The notes below the pieces were generated by a model that saw only the letters and a list, made by a program, of their open reading frames with translations, did no database searches and was not told the DNA's origin. DNA of 64,000 nucleotides. Source: JALZKA01 sp963734015. GTDB taxonomy: Bacteria; Actinomycetota; Thermoleophilia; Solirubrobacterales; 70-9. The stretch spans positions 307,703 to 371,702 of the forward strand of contig CAVTFG010000002.1 in the NCBI GenBank assembly GCA_963734015.1, written 5' to 3'. The translations under genes were made by a program, and so were the position numbers. Shown here one piece after another: positions 19,131 through 34,211 of the stretch. The first letter of the stretch is position 1. Each line of letters begins with the position of its first letter.

Positions 19131-19601
19131 TTACCAGCGGTAGTGGGCGAAGGCCTTGTTGGCCTGCGCCATACGGAAGATGTCGTCCTTGCGCTTCCAG
19201 GCGCCGCCCTGCTGCTGGGTGGCGTCGAGGATCTCGTTCGCGAGGCGGTCGGACATCGACTTCTCGCGACGGTCGCGGGCGAAGCTGACAAGCCAGCGCA
19301 CCGCGAGGGTGCGGGCGCGCGGGGACGGGACCTCGACCGGAACCTGGTAGGTGGCGCCGCCGACGCGGCGGGAGCGGACCTCGAGGGTCGGCGTGAGCTC
19401 CTTGATCGCCTCGTCGAGAACCTCCACGGGCTCGCGGCCGGAGCGCTCGCCGATGATCGCAAGCGCGTCGTAGGTGATCTGCTCGGCGACCGACTTCTTG
19501 CCGTCCAGCATCACCTTGTTGATGACCTGCTGGACCAGGCGGCTACGGTGTCGCGCATCTGCCTCGACCGGCCGGACCGCTGCTCTCGCTCGGCGAGCCA
19601 T
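19131..19601 (-). CDS. rpsG: 30S ribosomal protein S7
   Basis: 156-residue S7, the head assembly initiator that contacts E-site tRNA and, in E. coli, represses the str operon. LVQQVINKVMLDGKKSVAEQ and GGATYQVPVEVPSPRARTLA are typical, ending NKAFAHYRW. The ATG at 19601 shares a base with the rpsL TAA. Instead of leading into fusA, its 3' end meets an opposite-strand gene. Confidence 0.97.
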   Translation of the reverse strand: MARRARAAVRPVEADARHRSRLVQQVINKVMLDGKKSVAEQITYDALAIIGERSGREPVEVLDEAIKELTPTLEVRSRRVGGATYQVPVEVPSPRARTLAVRWLVSFARDRREKSMSDRLANEILDATQQQGGAWKRKDDIFRMAQANKAFAHYRW

Positions 19602-19993
19602 TACTTCTTCACGCCGTACATCGACCGCGACTGCTTGCGGTCGGAGACGCCGGAGGCGTCGAGCGTTCCGCGGATCACCTTGTAGCGGACGCCCGGCAGG
19701 TCCTTGACGCGGCCGCCACGGACGAGCACCACGGAGTGCTCCTGAAGGTTGTGGCCCTCGCCCGGGATGTAGCAGGTGACCTCCATCCCGTTCGTCAGCC
19801 GCACTCGCGCGACCTTCCGAAGCGCCGAATTCGGCTTCTTCGGGGTGGCGGTGTAGACGCGCGTGCACACGCCGCGACGCTGGGGCGCGGAGATCCGGCG
19901 CTTGCGGCCCTGGCCCGATTTGAGGCCGGGCGTCGAGACCTTCTTCAAGGGGCTCTTGCGTCCCTTGCGGATCAGCTGATTGGTCGATGGCAC
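19601..19993 (-). CDS. rpsL: 30S ribosomal protein S12
   Basis: 130-residue S12 of the decoding centre. PSTNQLIRKGRKSPLKK starts it; the streptomycin-interaction loops TPKKPNSALRK and KDLPGVRYKVIRG keep the lysines whose substitution gives resistance, so the sequence is of the sensitive type. It is divergent from a HAD-like gene with only 57 bases between starts. GCTACCAT lies about ten bases before the ATG and GCTACATAG about 38 before; if the nearer is a -10 the mRNA would be almost leaderless. Confidence 0.98.
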   Translation of the reverse strand: MPSTNQLIRKGRKSPLKKVSTPGLKSGQGRKRRISAPQRRGVCTRVYTATPKKPNSALRKVARVRLTNGMEVTCYIPGEGHNLQEHSVVLVRGGRVKDLPGVRYKVIRGTLDASGVSDRKQSRSMYGVKK

Positions 19994-20050
19994 GGCGCGT
20001 GATGGTAGCGGACGTCCCGTCTCGCGACCCTATGTAGCCTGAGTCCGGCA

Positions 20051-20557
20051 GTGAGCCAGCCACCGGTACTGGCCGTCGATGTCGACGGGGTTATCAGCCT
20101 GTTCGGCTTCGACGGTCCGCTCGCGGACGTCCCCGGCCGCTTCCACCTGATCGACGGGGTCGCGCACTGCATCGCGGACGGCGCCGGACCGCGCCTGCTG
20201 CGCCTGGCCGAGCATTACGAGCTCGTCTGGGCGACGGGGTGGGAAGAGCGCGCGAACGAGCACCTGCCCCTCCTCCTGGGGCTGCCCGCCGACCTGCCGG
20301 TCCTGACCTTCGGCGGCCGCGCCCGGTTCGGCACCGCCCACTGGAAGCTCGAGGCCCTCGACGCCTACGCCGGCGACCGGCCGCTCGCGTGGATCGACGA
20401 TTCGCTCGACCGGAGCTGCCGCGAATGGGCCGAGAGCCGGACTGCCCCCACCCTGCTCGTCCCGACCGTCTCGGACATCGGGCTGACCGACTCGCACGTC
20501 GAGACCCTGATCGGCTGGAGCGAGGGCATGGATTCGGCGCACCCGGGGGTAGACTGA
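20051..20557 (+). CDS. HAD-superfamily-like hydrolase
   Basis: 168-residue small cytoplasmic protein. The N-terminal VLAVDVDGVISL contains the DxD motif of haloacid-dehalogenase-type phosphohydrolases (Asp10 nucleophile, Asp12 acid/base); LVWATGWEERAN fits motif II and AWIDDSLD fits motif IV. There is no large cap domain. Substrate unknown. It starts with GTG, divergent from rpsL. Confidence 0.75.
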   Translation: MSQPPVLAVDVDGVISLFGFDGPLADVPGRFHLIDGVAHCIADGAGPRLLRLAEHYELVWATGWEERANEHLPLLLGLPADLPVLTFGGRARFGTAHWKLEALDAYAGDRPLAWIDDSLDRSCREWAESRTAPTLLVPTVSDIGLTDSHVETLIGWSEGMDSAHPGVD

Positions 20558-20562
20558 CCTTC

Positions 20563-20895
20563 GTGGATGGCTGGGTGCCCATCTTCTTCCTGATGGTGGT
20601 CTTGAAGATCCCCGTCGGCCTCCTCCTCTACATCGCGTGGTGGGCGTTCCACGCACAGCCCGAGGACGAGGAGGCCCCTGCCGGCGAGGAGGGCGGCGAG
20701 CACCCGTTCAAGCGCTTCCGGCGCAACCCGAAGCCTCCGCGAGGGCCGCGGCGCGGCCCACACGCGCCCGACTCGCTGCCGCTCCCCGCGTGCCCGCCGG
20801 GCGCTCGCAACCGCACCTTCACCCCACCGGCCCAGGCCCGCGCCGCAGCGGCCCACGTCGCCCAGCGCGGCTCGGCCGAGCCCGCCGGGAGCTAG
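20563..20895 (+). CDS. Small single-pass membrane protein, hypothetical
   Basis: 110 codons from GTG at 20563, five bases after the HAD-like gene. Residues 5-28 are a hydrophobic segment (VPIFFLMVVLKIPVGLLLYI), followed by an acidic stretch and a long basic, Pro/Arg-rich tail. Function unknown. Its position suggests co-transcription with the HAD-like gene. The tail is low complexity, so the exact end is less certain than the hydrophobic start. Confidence 0.6.
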   Translation: MDGWVPIFFLMVVLKIPVGLLLYIAWWAFHAQPEDEEAPAGEEGGEHPFKRFRRNPKPPRGPRRGPHAPDSLPLPACPPGARNRTFTPPAQARAAAAHVAQRGSAEPAGS

Positions 20896-21007
20896 CCCGG
20901 ATCGAGCCAACGACGCCGTGGGATCCCGGCGGCGAGCGCTGCCCGGTCCCCGGCGATTCCCTGACTTCAGGCAGAGCGTGTCGCGCCCTTGCGGACGCGT
21001 CGGCGGT

Positions 21008-21655
21008 CTACCGCTTCCAGAAGTTGACCTGGAAGCCCTTGCCGCTCTGGCCGCGCATGAAGGTTCCCGTGCGCCCGCGCAGGCGCCAGCGGCCCGGAAG
21101 GTTGCCCTCCGGGAGCTGCAGGAAGGACGCGAACTTGCTCGAGGACTTCTGGCAAGTGAACCCGCCCAGGGCGGTCATCTGGTAGGTGCCCCGCGGGAAT
21201 CGGACGCTGCCGATGCGGTCGTTGTGGAGGACCCGGAACGTCGGGCACTTGTCGTGCCGGCCGCTCGGATGCCTGCCGCCGCCCCCGCCGGACTGCCGGC
21301 CGACCTTCTTGACGCGGAAGGCCTGGTTGGTGCCGCGCTTGGAGAACGTCGCCGTGCTCACCTGCAGCCGCCAACGGCCCGGGAGGTTCCCGTCGAAGTC
21401 CTGGAGGAACTTCGCGAACAGCTTCGAGGCCCGCTTGCAGCCGAGCGCCTGGTTGTCGATGATCCGGATCCGGTACGGGCCGGCCGGCAGCTTGAGGCGC
21501 CCGATCCGGTCGTTGTGAAGAACCTGGAACGTGGCCGGGCAGCGCAGCGGCGCAGCCGCCGCCTCCGCCTCAGCCGCCGAGGCGGTCGACCCCCCCGCCG
21601 GTCCCACCAACAGTGCCATGGCCGCGAATGCGGCTACTCCCCCGCGCTTTCTCAC
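21008..21655 (-). CDS. Secreted protein with two tandem cysteine-containing repeats
   Basis: 215-residue protein starting GTG at 21655, four bases after the rpoC stop. A signal peptide is evident (basic VRKRGG, hydrophobic core, Ala-rich cleavage region near residue 28). The mature part has two repeats of about 80 residues joined by a Gly-rich linker. Each begins with a Cys-Pro and F(Q/R)VLHNDRIG, has a second Cys about 35 residues on, then NLPGRWRL and a C-terminal F-x-V motif. Two Cys per repeat suggest one disulfide each. No known family recognised. The link to rpoC implies co-expression with RNA polymerase. Confidence 0.8.
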   Translation of the reverse strand: MRKRGGVAAFAAMALLVGPAGGSTASAAEAEAAAAPLRCPATFQVLHNDRIGRLKLPAGPYRIRIIDNQALGCKRASKLFAKFLQDFDGNLPGRWRLQVSTATFSKRGTNQAFRVKKVGRQSGGGGGRHPSGRHDKCPTFRVLHNDRIGSVRFPRGTYQMTALGGFTCQKSSSKFASFLQLPEGNLPGRWRLRGRTGTFMRGQSGKGFQVNFWKR

Positions 21656-21659
21656 TGAA

Positions 21660-25727
<4,068 letters not shown>

Positions 25728-25732
25728 CGCCG

Positions 25733-29293
<3,561 letters not shown>

Positions 29294-29375
29294 CTGGGCG
29301 ACTCCTCAGATGGTCGAAAGGGACGAACCCGCGCGAGATTCGGGCGAAAAACAGGTCAACGGCGCGCGACCGATA

Positions 29376-29405
29376 AATATACAACATCGGCTACGCACGA
29401 ATCAA
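29376..29405 (-). promoter_or_regulatory. Putative rpoB promoter
   Basis: On the minus strand TTGATT (29400-29405), 18 bases, then TATATT (29376-29381). The predicted start is near 29369, about 75 bases before the rpoB TTG. It would give rpoBC its own transcription besides read-through from rplJL. Confidence 0.5.
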
Positions 29406-29431
29406 GCCTGGGCCAAAGATTAGCCCCAGGC
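29406..29431 (-). terminator. Weak terminator/attenuator between rplL and rpoB
   Basis: Seven-pair stem GCCTGGG / CCCAGGC with a 12-base loop, 10 bases after the rplL stop, followed by only TTGATTCG. The T run is poor, so partial termination is more likely than full. A partial attenuator at this place is known in E. coli. The downstream TTGATT doubles as the -35 of the rpoB promoter. Confidence 0.4.
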
Positions 29432-29441
29432 CTGGCTGATG

Positions 29442-29825
29442 TTACTTCAGCTCGACCGTGGCGCCGGCCTCTTCGAGCTCCGACTTCAGCTTGTCGCCCT
29501 CGTCACGCTCGATGCCCTCCTTGACCGGGCTCGGCGCGTCGTCGACCAGCGCCTTGGCCTCCTTGAGACCGAGGCCGGTGGCCGCGCGCACGGCCTTGAT
29601 CACGGGGACCTTCTTGTCGCCCGCGGCGGTCAGGACGACGTCGACGGTCGAGCTCTCCTCGGCAGCGCCATCGCCGCCGCCGTCGCCGCCGGCCGCCGGG
29701 GCCGCAGCCGCGACCGCCGTCGCCGAGACGCCGAACTCCTCCTCGAGCGCCTTGATGCGCTCGGACAGCTCGAGCACCGAGATGCCCTTGAGCTCTTCGA
29801 TCCAATCCTGAGTGCTGGTGGCCAT
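29442..29825 (-). CDS. rplL: 50S ribosomal protein L7/L12
   Basis: 127-residue stalk protein that recruits translation GTPases. An N-terminal dimerisation domain (WIEELKGISVLELSERIKAL), an Ala/Gly-rich hinge and the C-terminal domain with VIKAVRAATGLGLKEAKALV are all present. It lies three bases after rplJ. Confidence 0.98.
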   Translation of the reverse strand: MATSTQDWIEELKGISVLELSERIKALEEEFGVSATAVAAAAPAAGGDGGGDGAAEESSTVDVVLTAAGDKKVPVIKAVRAATGLGLKEAKALVDDAPSPVKEGIERDEGDKLKSELEEAGATVELK

Positions 29826-29828
29826 TGA

Positions 29829-30650
29829 CTAGTCCTCCTTGGGAGTGTCGTTCGATTTCGGAATCCGCAGTCTCTCGGAGGCCTCGCCCTCCGGCGCGGC
29901 TTCCTCAGACGGCTCCTCACTTGCTTCGGTCTCATCGGAGGCCTCCTCGGCCTCAGAAGTCTCTTCCGCCTCGCCCTCCGGCTCGGGGGCGGGCTCCTCG
30001 GCGGGCGGCTCCTCGACGGGCGCCTCGTCCGGGGCCGGCTCCTCGGCGGGGGTCGGCTCCTCCACCGGGGCGTCGGGCTCCGGCGCCTCGGCCTCGGTCT
30101 CGGCGGGCGCTTCGGCTTCCGCCGGCGCCTCGCCGGTGACGAGTCCCTGCTCGGCGATCTGCGCCAGCTGGCGGCCGAGGCCGGAGATCAGGTTGCTCAT
30201 GCCGGCGACGAGGCCGGTCAGCGGGCTCGCGGCGAGGCCGACGAGCTGGCCGTGGAGCACGTCGAGGCCCGGCAGCTTCGCGATCTCCTGGAAGCTGTCG
30301 ACGTCCAGGGCGGCGCCGTCCATCAGGCCGCCCTTGTACTCGAGCACCTCGTGCTCGCGGGTGAAGGTGGTGATCGTCTTCGCGACCACGACCGGGTCGC
30401 CGTTGATCAGAGTCAGCGCGATCGGGCCGGTCAAGAGCTCGTCGATCTCGGTGCCGGCCTTCTCCGCCGCAAGCTTCGCGAGCCGGTTCTTCACGACCTT
30501 GAAGGACGCGTCGGACTCGCGCAGCTTGGTGCGCAGCTCGGCGGCCTGCGGCACGCTGATGCCGCGATAGTCCACGGCGAAGATCGCCTGCGCGTCCGAG
30601 AGGTCCTCGGCGAGGCGGTCGACTACGGCTGTTTTCTCGTCTCTGTTCAT
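29829..30650 (-). CDS. rplJ: 50S ribosomal protein L10 with about 100-residue acidic tail
   Basis: 273-residue stalk base protein that anchors L7/L12 dimers. Residues 1 to about 172 are a normal L10 (AIFAVDYRGISVPQAAELRT, then VLEYKGGLMDGAALD). The remaining 100 or so residues are Glu/Ala/Pro-rich and end in a short mixed stretch. In ordinary L10 the C-terminal helix binding L12 ends the protein, so the tail would extend beyond the stalk base. The leader holds a terminator-like hairpin. Confidence 0.95.
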   Translation of the reverse strand: MNRDEKTAVVDRLAEDLSDAQAIFAVDYRGISVPQAAELRTKLRESDASFKVVKNRLAKLAAEKAGTEIDELLTGPIALTLINGDPVVVAKTITTFTREHEVLEYKGGLMDGAALDVDSFQEIAKLPGLDVLHGQLVGLAASPLTGLVAGMSNLISGLGRQLAQIAEQGLVTGEAPAEAEAPAETEAEAPEPDAPVEEPTPAEEPAPDEAPVEEPPAEEPAPEPEGEAEETSEAEEASDETEASEEPSEEAAPEGEASERLRIPKSNDTPKED

Positions 30651-30664
30651 CGCAAAAGTCCCAA

Positions 30665-30689
30665 CAAAAAGCCCGCACGCAGGCGGGCT
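30665..30689 (-). terminator. Attenuator-like hairpin in the rplJ leader
   Basis: Minus strand AGCCCGC-CTGCGT-GCGGGCT followed by TTTTTG, ending about 15 bases before the rplJ ATG. A terminator so close to the start codon suggests attenuation of rplJL by L10(L12)4, as known for L10 leaders in other bacteria; alternatively it simply reduces read-through from rplA. A possible -10 (TACACT, 30778-30783) overlaps the rplA stop. Confidence 0.6.
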
Positions 30690-30784
30690 CGAAAGAGGTC
30701 TCTTCCGGCGCCACCTGCACTGGAGTTACGGGGAGATCCCGGCCAGTGGTCTTCGGCAGGCGAAGTTGTGGGCGCGGAGTGTAG

Positions 30785-31621
30785 CTAGGCGGGGCTCTCC
30801 CCCTCGGCCGGTTCCTCAGCAGGAGCTTCTTCCGCGGCGGGCTCTTCTGCGGGAGCTTCGTCCGCCGCCGGGGCGGCGCCGTTGCCGCTGGCCTCGTCGA
30901 CCTCGACGCCCAAGATCTCCGCCTCGCGCTGGACGCCGGTGTCGACCTTGATGCCGGGGCCCATGCTCGTCGTGAGCGTGATCGAGATCAGGTAGCGGCC
31001 CTTGGCGGATGCCGGCTTGGCGCGGACGATCTCGTCGATCACCGCCGCGTAGTTCTCGAGGAGCGCGCGCTCGGTGAAGCTCGCCTTGCCGATCGCCATG
31101 TGGATCACGGCCTGGCGGTCCGTGCGGTACTCGACCTTGCCGGTCTTCGCCTCGCCCACGGCCTTGGCGACATCGTCGGTGACGGTCCCGACCTTGGGGT
31201 TCGGCATCTTGCCCTGCGGGCCGAGAACCCGGCCGAGCTTGGAGACGACCGGGCCCATCAGCGCGGGCGTCGCGATCGCGACGTCGAAGTCGGTCCAGCC
31301 CTCCTCGACCTTGGCGGCGAGGTCTGCGGCCCCGACGTGGTCGGCGCCCGCCTCCTCCGCGGCGCGGGCGGCGTCGCCCTCGGCGAACACGGCGATCGAC
31401 ACGTCCTTGCCGAGGCCGTTCGGGAGCGCCAGCGTGCCGCGAAGCTGCTCGTCCGCGTGGCGGACGTTGACGCCGAGGCGGAGGTGCAGCTCGACGGTCT
31501 CGTCGAACTTGACTCCGGCCGTCTCCTTCAGGAGGGCGATGGCCTCGGCGGGCGGGTACTGGATGTTGCGGTCGACCTTCTCGATCGCCTCACGGAAGCG
31601 CTTGGAGCGAACCTTGGCCAT
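30785..31621 (-). CDS. rplA: 50S ribosomal protein L1
   Basis: 278-residue L1 of the mobile L1 stalk and autoregulator of the L11 operon in E. coli. The core contains FDETVELHLRLGVNVRHADE, the GKMPNPKVGTVT signature and YRTDRQAVIHMAIGKASF. From about residue 238 an acidic Ala/Glu/Pro-rich extension of 40 residues follows. It starts directly after the rplK stop. Confidence 0.97.
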   Translation of the reverse strand: MAKVRSKRFREAIEKVDRNIQYPPAEAIALLKETAGVKFDETVELHLRLGVNVRHADEQLRGTLALPNGLGKDVSIAVFAEGDAARAAEEAGADHVGAADLAAKVEEGWTDFDVAIATPALMGPVVSKLGRVLGPQGKMPNPKVGTVTDDVAKAVGEAKTGKVEYRTDRQAVIHMAIGKASFTERALLENYAAVIDEIVRAKPASAKGRYLISITLTTSMGPGIKVDTGVQREAEILGVEVDEASGNGAAPAADEAPAEEPAAEEAPAEEPAEGESPA

Positions 31622-32053
31622 CTACTCGAGCCCCTCGACGTCAACGCCCATCGAGCGCGCGGTGCCGGCGATGATCTTCGACGCCGCGTCGAGGTCGTTG
31701 GCGTTCAGGTCGGGCATCTTCTTCTCGGCGATCGCCCGGACCTGGGCTGCGGAGATCGTCCCGACCTTCTCGCGGTTGGGCTCGCCCGAGCCCTTCTGGA
31801 TCCCCAGCGCCTCGCGAATCAGGACCGCGGCGGGCGGGGTCTTGGTGATGAAGTCGAACGAGCGGTCCTCATAGACGGTGATCTCGACCGGGATGATCGT
31901 CCCCCGGTCCTGCTCGGTCTGCGCGTTGAAGGCCTTGCAGAAGTCCATGATGTTGACCCCGTGCTGGCCCAGCGCGGGACCCACCGGCGGCGCCGGGTTC
32001 GCGGCCCCCGCGGGGATCTGGAGCTTGATGAGCGTCAGGACCTTCTTCGCCAT
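31622..32053 (-). CDS. rplK: 50S ribosomal protein L11
   Basis: 143-residue L11 of the GTPase-associated centre and thiostrepton site. QIPAGAANPAPPVGPALGQH and FITKTPPAAVLIREA are canonical; the C-terminal rRNA-binding domain is full length. nusG, its normal neighbour, is displaced about 3.7 kb upstream by glycan genes, so it may need a promoter of its own in the 60 bases before it; TTTGTATCCT there is a weak candidate. Confidence 0.98.
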   Translation of the reverse strand: MAKKVLTLIKLQIPAGAANPAPPVGPALGQHGVNIMDFCKAFNAQTEQDRGTIIPVEITVYEDRSFDFITKTPPAAVLIREALGIQKGSGEPNREKVGTISAAQVRAIAEKKMPDLNANDLDAASKIIAGTARSMGVDVEGLE

Positions 32054-32113
32054 GGCGACGGTCGAGGATACAAAGGGCGTCCGCGCGCGCGGGATCCTGC
32101 GAGGGTCAGGCGG

Positions 32114-33118
32114 CTACTTGGAGATCCTCTTGAACGCGCGCCAGGAAGGCTTCGCGTCCTCGCCGGCGGTGAACAGACCGGCGGTCGGGCAAAACGAGCA
32201 GGCGCCACCCGGATTGTCCTCCCAGGCAAACCAGTTCGCGCCCTTGACGTTCCAAGAGCGGCGCTTCCGCTCGAACAGGCGGAACGCCTGGGTCAGCATC
32301 CGGGCCTGACCCTTGCGGCCCTTGTTGAGGTTGCCGCGGTTGGCGGAACCCCAGCCGAACTCGGTGATCCGAAGCTTCGCCCCGGCGTCCCGGTTGTCCT
32401 TCAGCGCGTTTCGGACCAGGCCGATGTGGGTTTTGATCCCCCGCAGGCCGTCGGAGTACGGGTGCAGCGCAACCGTGTCGAACGCCCCCTTCACCCCACG
32501 CGCTCGATAGAGCTTGCGGAGGTACACCCAGCTGGAGATCGCGCCGGGGCCGCTGGGCGTCGAGAACATTCCGCCGAGGACGACCTCGGCACGCCGGTCG
32601 GCCCGGTTGATCGAGTTCGACGCGGCCTTGAGAAGCTTTGCGTACTTCAGGGGGTTCGGCCGCGCGCCCCAGTAGGCAGGACCGTTCTGCTCGTTCATGA
32701 TCTGCCAGGAGTGGATCGCGAAGCGGTCCGCGCCCGACCAGAAGGCACCGTTGCGTCCGTAACGCTCGGCCATCGCGCCGACGAAGCGGGCGTATGCCTT
32801 CCGCGCCGGCTTGCTGGTGGGGGGCTTGTCCGTCCCACTCTGCCTCGCGGATACGACGGCGGGGATGACGCGGATGCCGTTCGCCGCGGCCCCGCCGATC
32901 AAGCTGTCCAGCGAGCCCCAGCTGTATGGGCTCGAGCGCTGGAACCCGACGATGGTCCTCAGCGTTCCGACGTCGCCCTCCGCCATGCGCTGGAAGTCAC
33001 CTCCACTCAGCGGTCCCTGCGGGACGACGCCGTGAAATGAGCCCGCTGCGGCGGGTTGCGCGGCGATGGCCGCCAAGACCAGCGCCGTGAGCACGGCGAC
33101 CGCACGCAGCGCGATCAT
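32114..33118 (-). CDS. Secreted clan-A glycoside-hydrolase-like protein (copy A)
   Basis: 334 residues. A signal peptide (hydrophobic 4-20, Ala-rich cleavage near 25) leads into a TIM-barrel-like domain. IMNEQNGPAYW puts a likely acid/base glutamate at 143 and LRITEFGWGS a likely nucleophile at 253, the spacing seen in clan GH-A families such as GH5 and GH39; PSWRAFK closes the C terminus. Substrate unknown. This is the intact one of three related copies in the window. Its ATG overlaps the last in-frame stop of copy B (ATGA), so the copies form an operon; it lies between nusG and rplK. Confidence 0.78.
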   Translation of the reverse strand: MIALRAVAVLTALVLAAIAAQPAAAGSFHGVVPQGPLSGGDFQRMAEGDVGTLRTIVGFQRSSPYSWGSLDSLIGGAAANGIRVIPAVVSARQSGTDKPPTSKPARKAYARFVGAMAERYGRNGAFWSGADRFAIHSWQIMNEQNGPAYWGARPNPLKYAKLLKAASNSINRADRRAEVVLGGMFSTPSGPGAISSWVYLRKLYRARGVKGAFDTVALHPYSDGLRGIKTHIGLVRNALKDNRDAGAKLRITEFGWGSANRGNLNKGRKGQARMLTQAFRLFERKRRSWNVKGANWFAWEDNPGGACSFCPTAGLFTAGEDAKPSWRAFKRISK

Positions 33119-34169
33119 CGTTTCACTGATTCCGCTGCCTCGAGGAACGCCTCCCAGGAGGGCTTGGGATCGACGGTCGAACGTGAACAGGCCGGTGGTC
33201 GGGCAGTGACGGCAGGCCGAGGAACGGCGCGTCCTGCCAGGAGAACCAGTTGACGGCCTCGATCTTCCACGGCTTGCGCTTGCGCTCGAACAGGCGGATG
33301 GCACCCGTCAGCATCTGCGCCTGGCCCTCGGGTCCCGGCGCAGTAGGTGCTGCACTGCCCCGAGCCCCAGCCGAACTCGCTGATGCGCAGCGTCACGTTG
33401 CGGTCCTTGCGCTTCCGGATCACGGCTTCCTCATCCTCTGGATGCCGCTCTCGATCCCCTCCAGGGTCGTCGAGTAGGGATGGATCGCGACGGTGTCGAA
33501 GGAGCTCTTCGTCTTCTCTTTGTAGAGCTGCCGGAGGTAGTCCCAGCTGTCGATCGCCCCCGGCGCCGCGGCGCGAAGAACATCCCCGCGAGCATGATCT
33601 TGGCCCGCGGATCGTTCTTCCGGATCTCCTTCGACGCGGGCTTGAGGATCTTCGCGTAGCCGCGCGCTTCCGGGTGGTCCATCCCAGTAGGTGGTGCCAT
33701 TGACCTCGTTCATGATCTGCCACGAACGGATCGCGTACGGGTCCCGCCGGCCCCTCCAGAAATGAGCCCCTGTGCCCGTAGCGCGCCGCCGCCTTGCCAA
33801 GGAATCGGGCGAACAGCCTTGCGCGACAGCGGTCGGTGGGCGGAGCCGACGTCCCGGGCGGCCCCGGCGCCTCGATCACCGGCAGAAGGCGAACGCCGAA
33901 CCGCTTCGCCCGACTGGCGAGCATGTCGAGGTACGACCAATCGAACTCCCCGCGGGTGCGCTCGATGTAGCGCCACTCGATCACGATCCGAACCGATCCG
34001 ACGCCGCCCGCGGCCATCCGAAGGTAGTCACGCGGAGTGCAACTGACCCTGCAGCCACGACCCCGTGGAACGGGCCCGCCGCCGCCGGCTTCGCCGCGAG
34101 CAGCGACAGCCCGGCCGCGAACAGGACGATGAAGGCGAGGGCCTTCGAACGGATCAGACTCGCTGGCAC
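33115..34169 (-). pseudogene. Clan-A glycoside-hydrolase-like gene with several frameshifts (copy B)
   Basis: Related to copy A but broken into frames. From GTG at 34169 a signal peptide (SKALAFIVLFAAGLSLLAAK) and PFHGVV are readable. The frame then changes to VRIVIEWRYIERTRGEFDW, then SWQIMNEVNGTTYWDGP, KEIRKNDPRAKIMLAGMFF, SFDTVAIHPYST, LRISEFGWGS, and finally PSWEAFLEAAESVKR. At least five single-base shifts are needed. Both catalytic glutamates and the final stop are conserved, so either decay is very recent or these are sequencing indels. Confidence 0.75.
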
Positions 34170-34211
34170 GGTTCTAGTTACGAAGCCCGACGCGGCGAAC
34201 TGACATCGGAT

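Noticed and set aside
20896..21007. Terminator between the small membrane protein and the secreted repeat protein
   Set aside because: Some GC dyads are present, but none is followed by a T run on either strand.
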